Assembly: GCA_001915545.1 (NCBI GenBank)
Contig: MNQS01000145.1
Span: 1 to 10,171 of the forward strand
Length of the DNA: 10,171 nt
Direction: 5' to 3'
Origin: Bacteroides sp. 43_108
GTDB lineage: Bacteria > Bacteroidota > Bacteroidia > Bacteroidales > Bacteroidaceae
In this document: positions 5,439 to 10,171 of the stretch, piece by piece
Position numbering within the stretch: position 1 is the stretch's first letter
Layout: each line of letters starts with the position of its first letter
The notes under the pieces: generated by a model
Seen by the model: only the letters and a program-made list of their open reading frames with translations
Databases searched by the model: none
What the model was told of the DNA's origin: nothing
Made by a program: the position numbers and the translations under genes

Positions 5439-6182
5439 TTACTTCCGTCCTATGTACATCATGCACATTCCGAATGCAAGTCTTTTATACTCCACATTGT
5501 GGAATCCTGCCTTTTCGAATATTGTTTTCATATCTTCCCCCTGTGGTACAGCGTCCATTGTTTTGGGCAGGTATGAATATGCGTATCCGTCGTGTGATAT
5601 CAGTTTTCCGATGAAAGGCATAACTGCTTTTTCGTATATATGGAACAATTGTTTCATCGGAAAAGACTCTGGTCTGCACAGATCTATTATTGCCGCAAAG
5701 CCTTTAGGGGCGAGCACTCTGTGCATTTCTTTTAGGCATCTGTCAAGATTTTCAAAGTTTCTGAGGGCAAATGCCGATATGACAGCATCAAACTCTTCAT
5801 CTTTGAACGACAAGTCAGCGCAATCTTCATATTTAAATTCTATTCTTTCTCCCAGGTTTTCACTCTCGGCTTTCTGTTCGCCGATTTTCATCATTCCCTC
5901 GGATATGTCACAACCTATTATTACGTCAGGATTGAGTTCCTTGCATGCCGATATGGCCAGGTCGCCGGTGCCTGTCGCTATATCCAATATCCGTTTGGGC
6001 GCAATCTTCTCTTTCTTCAGTCTGTTTATAAGAGTTCTTCTCCAGATTTTGTCAATGCCGAAAGATAGCGTGCCGTTGAGGGTATCGTAGGAATGGGCAA
6101 TGTTGTCAAACATTCTTTTTACCTGTTCCCTTTTCGTTGAATCGTCCTTATATGGTTTGATGCTTTCTTGTGCGTATGCCAT
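5439..6182 (-). CDS. ubiE: Demethylmenaquinone methyltransferase (UbiE/MenG)
   Basis: This class I SAM-dependent enzyme performs the last step of menaquinone synthesis, C-methylation of demethylmenaquinone at the membrane. The SAM loop is LDIATGTGDL (66-75), with Asp92 in CDIS as the likely ribose-binding acid. The UbiE signatures are FDNIAHSYDTLN (25-36), AFALRNFEN (137-145) with a following HRVLAPKG, and the SYLPKT region (193-198). Its 247-aa length is normal. In an anaerobic Bacteroidales-like host menaquinone is the expected quinone, so the MenG role is preferred over ubiquinone synthesis. It precedes aroE on the same strand, and the 151-base gap from purC contains a hairpin, so it may be transcribed separately from purC. 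Confidence 0.95.
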   Translation of the reverse strand: MAYAQESIKPYKDDSTKREQVKRMFDNIAHSYDTLNGTLSFGIDKIWRRTLINRLKKEKIAPKRILDIATGTGDLAISACKELNPDVIIGCDISEGMMKIGEQKAESENLGERIEFKYEDCADLSFKDEEFDAVISAFALRNFENLDRCLKEMHRVLAPKGFAAIIDLCRPESFPMKQLFHIYEKAVMPFIGKLISHDGYAYSYLPKTMDAVPQGEDMKTIFEKAGFHNVEYKRLAFGMCMMYIGRK

Positions 6183-6216
6183 TGTTTTAATGCGTCATCT
6201 TTTTTGATGAAATTGT

Positions 6217-6246
6217 GGCCGGCACATAAAAATATATGTACCGGCC
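6217..6246 (-). terminator. Hairpin between purC and ubiE
   Basis: GGCCGG and ACATA (6217-6228) pair with TATGT and CCGGCC (6235-6246) over a 6-base AT loop. The single irregular pair is C-A on the plus RNA but G-U on the minus RNA, so it suits the minus transcript. It lies 87 bases after the purC stop and 34 before the ubiE start. The U-tract after it is weak, so it may be a terminator, attenuator or processing stem. It shares GGCACATAAA with the hairpin at 20-60. Confidence 0.5.
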
Positions 6247-6333
6247 TTAAGTGTTTTGCAATGCAGATAAAACGTTCTTCAAGCGTTCGAACAATAACCG
6301 GTTTAGATGATTTTTCCGATGCTTGTGTATTTT

Positions 6334-7278
6334 TTATCTGTTTGCGAGGTAGTTCTTAACGTTTCTTTCAATTCTGGCTCTGATGTCTTCGTCTTCAGCC
6401 TTTACAAACTTTTCGCCTGTGATATGCTCGTAGAGTTCGATGTAGCGGTCGCTTATGCTGTTTACGAATTCATCGCTCATTTCAGGCATAACCTGTCCAG
6501 GCTCGTTCATGAAGTCATGTTCTATAAGCCACTGCCTTACGAATTCCTTTGAAAGCTGTCTCTGAGGTTCGCCTTTTTCGAATTTCTCCTGATAACCGTC
6601 AGCGTAGAAATATCTGCTTGAGTCTGGAGTGTGTATTTCATCGATGAGGTAAACCTTGCCGTCTCTCTTACCAAACTCGTACTTTGTGTCAACGAGTATA
6701 AGTCCCTTTTCAGCTGCAATGTTTGTTCCGCATTGGAAGAGAGCGTAGGTATATTCTTCCATCTTTTCGTAATCTTCCTTGCTTACGATACCTCTGCTGA
6801 TGATTTCCTCCTTAGAGATGTTCTCGTCGTGGCCTTCATCTGCTTTTGTTGTAGGGGTGATGATAGGGTGAGGGAACTTTTCGTTTTCTTTCATTCCGTC
6901 AGGAAGAGCTACTCCACAGAGACTTCTTTTGCCGCTTTTGTATTCGCGCCATGCAGAGCCTGTGAGGTATCCGCGTATGATCATTTCTACTCTGAATCCT
7001 TCACACTTCAGACCGACGGTGACCATAGGGTCTGGAGTTGCAAGCTTCCAGTTTGGCACGATGTCTGCAGTGTGATCCAGGGACTTGGCTGCAATCTGGT
7101 TGAGCACTTGTCCCTTGAAAGGTATGCCTTTAGGCAGAATAACGTCGAACGCTGATATTCTGTCTGTTGCTACCATTACCAGAATATCATCGTTGATGTT
7201 GTAAACGTCACGTACTTTTCCGTGGTAAACTTCTTTCTGTCCAGGAAAGTTGAAATCTGTTCTTGTTAATGCTTCCAT
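6334..7278 (-). CDS. purC: SAICAR synthetase (PurC)
   Basis: The enzyme joins aspartate to CAIR using ATP, giving SAICAR in de novo purine synthesis. The ATP-binding start GKVRDVY (20-26) and TDRISAFD (38-45) are intact, as are the [12 protein letters not shown] region (102-113), [13 protein letters not shown] (142-154), VDTKYEFG (196-203) and [11 protein letters not shown] (213-223). At 314 aa it is the long form, with insertions and a C-terminal extension compared with about 240 aa in E. coli; the long form is also found in yeast. It lies 51 bases after phoH on the same strand, so cotranscription is likely. No purine riboswitch or operator was recognised in front of it. Confidence 0.97.
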   Translation of the reverse strand: MEALTRTDFNFPGQKEVYHGKVRDVYNINDDILVMVATDRISAFDVILPKGIPFKGQVLNQIAAKSLDHTADIVPNWKLATPDPMVTVGLKCEGFRVEMIIRGYLTGSAWREYKSGKRSLCGVALPDGMKENEKFPHPIITPTTKADEGHDENISKEEIISRGIVSKEDYEKMEEYTYALFQCGTNIAAEKGLILVDTKYEFGKRDGKVYLIDEIHTPDSSRYFYADGYQEKFEKGEPQRQLSKEFVRQWLIEHDFMNEPGQVMPEMSDEFVNSISDRYIELYEHITGEKFVKAEDEDIRARIERNVKNYLANR

Positions 7279-7329
7279 GTCTGTTGTTGTTATGATGTGG
7301 TTAATGATGATTGCTTTTTGCAGGCGTTT

Positions 7330-8361
7330 TCAGCAGAGCGGTGTGTCCGACAGGTCGAAGCTTGTTCTTGCGATGTCTTCTTCCTCCTCACCCTTTCTTT
7401 TCTGCATCTGCATTTCTTTGCGTTTCGCTTCGAACTTGTCGTAAGCTTCAACTATGCGTGTGACTAGTTTGTGGCGAACGATATCCCTTTGGTCCATATC
7501 TACGAATGCTATACCTTTTACTTTTCTTAGTATGCTGATAGCTTCCGTAAGTCCTGATTTCACCGAATGAGGCAAATCCACCTGAGTCTTGTCTCCGGTG
7601 ATTATCATTTTGGTGTTGTGTCCCATACGTGTGAGGAACATCTTTATCTGTGCCGTGGTTGTGTTTTGTGCTTCGTCGAGTATTACAACAGCTTCATTCA
7701 GTGTTCTGCCTCGCATGAATGCCAGCGGAGCAATCTGAATGATGTTCTGTTCCATATATTCTTGAAGTTTCTGCGCTGGAATCATGTCCTGCAGAGCATC
7801 GTAAAGAGGCTGCAGATACGGGTCGATCTTATCCTTCATGTCGCCCGGCAGGAATCCTAGCTTTTCTCCGGCTTCAACAGCTGGTCTGCTCAAGATTATT
7901 TTTCTTATTTCCTTATTCTTGAGAGCCTTGACAGCCAGTGCAATGCTTACGTATGTTTTTCCCGATCCCGCTGGTCCGGTAGCAAATATCATATCATTGT
8001 TCGTGAAGCTTTCCACCAGTTTCTTTTGGTTTTCGCTTCTTGGCTTTATAGGTTTGCCGGTTACGCTGTAGCAAATTGTATCCTTGTCATTTTGTTCGAT
8101 GCCGTTTGAACATCCTTTAATAATGCCGAGAATTGTTTCTTCGTCCAGTGAATTGTATTTTAGGCAATGCTTTTGTATCTTTTCAATATTTTCTTCAAAA
8201 GAACACATTTCCGTTTCATCCCCTAAAACTTTTATCACATTTCCTCTGGCCACAATTCTTAGTTTTGGATACAGTGCCTTGATTATTTGTAGGTTTGCGT
8301 TGTTGACTCCATAGAAAGTTACTAGGTCTATGTCTTCCAGAATTATATGCTTCTCTATCAT
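7330..8361 (-). CDS. phoH: PhoH family ATPase
   Basis: PhoH-like proteins pair an N-terminal KH-like RNA-binding region with a P-loop ATPase related to the RecD-type helicase core, and are linked to RNA metabolism. Numbering from the ATG at 8361 (343 aa), a KH-like region covers about 15-70, Walker A is GPAGSGKT (129-136) and Walker B is VVILDEAQN (225-233). Between them is the family signature SRPAVEAGEKLGFLPGDM (about 158-175), and the TGDKTQ sensor motif lies at 255-260. The tail is charged and variable. The ATG at 8361 is preferred to one at 8403 because the latter lies in a possible promoter box and adds no conserved sequence. It appears to be the first gene of the phoH-purC block and is divergent from the TPR gene. 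Confidence 0.95.
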   Translation of the reverse strand: MIEKHIILEDIDLVTFYGVNNANLQIIKALYPKLRIVARGNVIKVLGDETEMCSFEENIEKIQKHCLKYNSLDEETILGIIKGCSNGIEQNDKDTICYSVTGKPIKPRSENQKKLVESFTNNDMIFATGPAGSGKTYVSIALAVKALKNKEIRKIILSRPAVEAGEKLGFLPGDMKDKIDPYLQPLYDALQDMIPAQKLQEYMEQNIIQIAPLAFMRGRTLNEAVVILDEAQNTTTAQIKMFLTRMGHNTKMIITGDKTQVDLPHSVKSGLTEAISILRKVKGIAFVDMDQRDIVRHKLVTRIVEAYDKFEAKRKEMQMQKRKGEEEEDIARTSFDLSDTPLC

Positions 8362-8400
8362 TCGTAAATTTAATGATTTTTTTGTAATCCTTGCACAATG

Positions 8401-8408
8401 CAAATTTA
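8401..8408 (-). promoter_or_regulatory. Possible -7 box for phoH
   Basis: The minus strand reads TAAATTTG, matching TAnnTTTG, 40 bases before the chosen start codon. No TTG or TTTG was found at the usual upstream spacing, so this is a half-supported promoter. Confidence 0.35.
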
Positions 8409-8626
8409 ATTATTCTTTTTTGATTTTATAATATTGGCCCTAATTAAATATACATATATGAAAAGTCTTTCACCATGTCTTTTTGTGTATTAAAGCCATA
8501 TCTGTCATGTTCGGAAATGTATGATAATCTTACATTTTCTGTTTTTATATAAGGCATTTGTTGCCGATTGTTGTAAAAAAAGACCTAAGTGTTTTATTTT
8601 CATTGAAAATCATGCTTTTTTTGCAA

Positions 8627-8655
8627 TTGTCGTTAATTATTTTACTTTATATTTG
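8627..8655 (+). promoter_or_regulatory. Bacteroides-type promoter of the TPR gene
   Basis: TATATTTG (8648-8655) matches the -7 consensus TAnnTTTG. TTG at 8627-8629 lies 18 bp upstream, one base short of the usual spacing. Transcription would begin near 8660 and give a leader of about 25 bases to the ATG at 8685, which argues against the GTG at 8655 as start. Confidence 0.5.
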
Positions 8656-8684
8656 TGCTTAAAATCAAATCTGCCGAAACTGTC

Positions 8685-10079
8685 ATGAGAAAGATATACA
8701 TATTTTTTTGCTGTAAACTTTTTGTGCTGGCGGTATTGCTGTCTTCGTGTGGCGGTGGCAATTCGGTGGACAATCGTTCCATGTCCGAATGGTGCAAGCT
8801 GATGGACGATTCTCTCAGATGCATGAATATAGGTTATGTCAGAGCTTCTGTAGAAGATAAACTGGCCCATTCCGATGATAAGGATTTCTATTATGTGGCA
8901 TTGATGCAGAAAGCCAAGTTGCTCTGCTATACCTCTAGCCGTGATTCTATTATGACTCTCTGCGATAGTGTTCAGACTTATCTCGATAACGCTCCGTCCA
9001 CCATCGATCGTCAGCGTCTTCAGATGATGTGCTATCAGGTTCTTGCCATTTATTATTCCAAGTTTACCTTGGCCACCGATTCTGTTATCAGCTGCAATAC
9101 CAAAGCACTCCGCATAGCAAAAGAGATATCCGATTCCTATCACGAGATTATTCTTTCCAACAACCTTGGCGATGCATACATCATGCGTGGCGATCTGGTT
9201 AAAGCCGTAGGTCTTTTCCGTCGTGCTGTATATATAGGCGATTCTGTATCTGTTCCAAAAAGAGAAATGGCTGTTCTTTATCAGGGGCTCGGGCGCATTT
9301 ACACAGAAATGCGCAGCTTCGATCAGAGCTGTTATTGGTGGGACAAGGCATTGGAATTGTGGGACAGCACAGACATAAAGGGACGTTTCACCTATATGAA
9401 TAATCGTGGCAACGATTATTTTTTTCAGAACCGCTATACAGAAGCATTGACGCACTTCCAAATGCTCGACAGCATGCTTGAGGATCAGCCAGATATGGTA
9501 TGGGAGAGAAATATCTGCCGTACGAATATTCTTGAAATTTACATAACCCAAGGACAGCTCGATAAGGCACGTTCTCTTTATCCTGAGCTTCAGGCATATT
9601 TCCAAAATGCCGGAGCTGAACATATTTTGTCTTATCTCTATACCTTGGAGATGTGGATTGCACTTCAGACCGGAAACAACAATGCTGTCGATTCCATGCT
9701 CAATGTACATCCGCTTCCCGAATCAGTTCCCGTTTCGGTTGCAATGGCACGTTACAAATTGATGCGTGATTTCAGTAGGGGAGTAGAGCGCTGGAAAGAT
9801 GCTTATCTCAGCAGTGAAGAATACAATCGCATGTCCGATTCTTTGCGTGACGAACGCGTTAAGATGAAGATTGCCGACTTGAATATGAAGTTTCTACGCG
9901 ATGAAAAAATACTTTCCGACAAGGTACGCATGAGCGAGCTCCATACGCATCTTCTTTGGATGTATTTCGGTGTCGCATTCCTTCTTTTCCTTGTTCTTAT
10001 TTCCATCGTGGTAATGTACTATCGCCGTAGACAGGTTCAGGCTCGTGAAGCTGTTATGCTCAGCAATATAGTTAAGTAG
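8685..10079 (+). CDS. TPR lipoprotein with C-terminal membrane helix, possibly truncated
   Basis: The 464-aa product begins with a signal peptide ending in a lipobox (LLSSC, Cys22, followed by GGGN). A helical repeat domain follows with recognisable TPR units at about 151-187, 196-229 and 235-268 and a weaker one at 276-306. A charged, probably coiled-coil stretch (about 370-410) leads to one membrane helix (about 413-435), then YYRRRQ and only about 16 more residues. Bacteroidetes proteins of this plan usually continue into a cytoplasmic signalling domain (histidine-kinase-like or helix-turn-helix), so the repeats would be a periplasmic sensor. Here the stop codon TAG adjoins DNA that continues no such domain in any plus frame, suggesting truncation by insertion. 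The ATG at 8685 is chosen because it starts the signal peptide. An intact short protein is the alternative. Confidence 0.8.
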   Translation: MRKIYIFFCCKLFVLAVLLSSCGGGNSVDNRSMSEWCKLMDDSLRCMNIGYVRASVEDKLAHSDDKDFYYVALMQKAKLLCYTSSRDSIMTLCDSVQTYLDNAPSTIDRQRLQMMCYQVLAIYYSKFTLATDSVISCNTKALRIAKEISDSYHEIILSNNLGDAYIMRGDLVKAVGLFRRAVYIGDSVSVPKREMAVLYQGLGRIYTEMRSFDQSCYWWDKALELWDSTDIKGRFTYMNNRGNDYFFQNRYTEALTHFQMLDSMLEDQPDMVWERNICRTNILEIYITQGQLDKARSLYPELQAYFQNAGAEHILSYLYTLEMWIALQTGNNNAVDSMLNVHPLPESVPVSVAMARYKLMRDFSRGVERWKDAYLSSEEYNRMSDSLRDERVKMKIADLNMKFLRDEKILSDKVRMSELHTHLLWMYFGVAFLLFLVLISIVVMYYRRRQVQAREAVMLSNIVK

Positions 10080-10171
10080 GGTGTCCAGTTTAACGTTCCC
10101 AATTTAGCCTACATTTTTAAGCTGTTTGGTACGTTCTGTAACCCAGTTTATGGACATGTGCTTCTTTGCAA
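10077..10171. mobile_element. Possible end of an insertion sequence
   Basis: The TPR reading frame stops exactly where a run GGGTGTCCAG (10079-10088) begins, and the sequence beyond has no TPR-sensor similarity. A minus-strand frame ends 25 bases inside, as transposase genes often do close to an element end. Only one end is visible, so neither terminal inverted repeats nor a target duplication can be tested. Confidence 0.3.
10104..10171 (-). CDS. 3' end of an unidentified gene, perhaps a transposase
   Basis: Reading in from the right edge, a minus-strand frame is open for 21 codons and ends with WVTERTKQLKNVG and a TAA at 10104-10106. The basic, polar ending would suit the C-terminus of a transposase, but the fragment is too short to assign. 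Another minus frame is also briefly open here, so even its coding nature is unproven. It faces the end of the TPR gene convergently. Confidence 0.25.
   Translation of the reverse strand, partial: AKKHMSINWVTERTKQLKNVG

Larger units (their letters stand above)
8362..8684. other. Divergent AT-rich intergenic region
   Basis: This 323-base region separates the divergent phoH and TPR genes. It contains candidate promoter boxes for both, a small inverted repeat TTGCA-CAA-TGCAA at 8391-8403 overlapping the phoH box, and a perfect ATTTTC-ATT-GAAAAT palindrome at 8596-8610 just before the TPR promoter. No gene or RNA family is recognised in it. Confidence 0.6.

Noticed and set aside
5404..6090. 228-codon open frame on the plus strand
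   Set aside because: It is a shadow of ubiE, which has all family motifs. The plus product is low-complexity Ser/Phe-rich sequence.
7053..7069. A second sigma-54-like sequence, TTGGCACGATGTCTGCA, on the plus strand
   Set aside because: It has a mismatch in the essential TTGC box, lies inside purC on the antisense strand, and points at no gene start. It is best explained by purC coding constraints.
8637..9710. 357-codon open frame on the minus strand
   Set aside because: It is antisense to the TPR gene, whose signal peptide, lipobox and TPR repeats are convincing. The antisense product shows no recognisable domain.
1..10171. CRISPR array, tRNA, rRNA, phage or defence cluster
   Set aside because: No regularly spaced repeats, cloverleaf segments, rRNA stretches, or phage or defence protein motifs were seen on either strand.

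Overview
The window looks like chromosomal DNA of a Bacteroidales bacterium, most likely Prevotella or a close relative. The evidence is moderate GC with AT-rich intergenic DNA, few strong Shine-Dalgarno sequences, a promoter of the Bacteroides type (TTTG, 19 bp, TAnnTTTG) before the TPM gene, and protein families typical of the group. The genus is an inference from sequence character; no search was run.

Layout. Bases 1-599 hold no convincing gene but several structures: two hairpins, a bidirectional terminator-like hairpin, a GC-rich inverted repeat, a short tandem repeat, and a strong terminator that serves the first gene. From 600 to 8361 all nine genes lie on the minus strand. In transcription order they are phoH-like ATPase, purC, ubiE/menG, aroE, an anchored alpha/beta hydrolase, a TPM-domain membrane protein, lemA, a small AlaX-like tRNA editing protein, and an Hsp20 chaperone. 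The block from phoH to the hydrolase is close-packed housekeeping (RNA-linked ATPase, purine, menaquinone and shikimate synthesis). One gap, between purC and ubiE, carries a hairpin. TPM and lemA form a two-gene envelope unit with their own promoter. The AlaX-like gene and hsp20 look like separate units.

Across a 323-bp AT-rich divergent region, one plus-strand gene (8685-10079) encodes a lipobox-bearing TPR protein with a C-terminal membrane helix. It stops 22 codons after the helix, where a cytoplasmic signalling domain would be expected. The DNA beyond the stop is unrelated and carries, on the minus strand, what could be the 3' end of another gene. A mobile element cutting the sensor short is the simplest reading, but it is unproven because the window ends there.

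The most notable signal is upstream of hsp20: a full match to the sigma-54 (RpoN) -24/-12 consensus. It is followed by a leader whose predicted 5' end coincides with a long stem enclosing a second hairpin, and it is preceded by repeated TGTC(N)TGA boxes. This suggests RpoN and activator control of a small heat shock protein in this organism. No CRISPR array, tRNA, rRNA, phage or defence system was seen.
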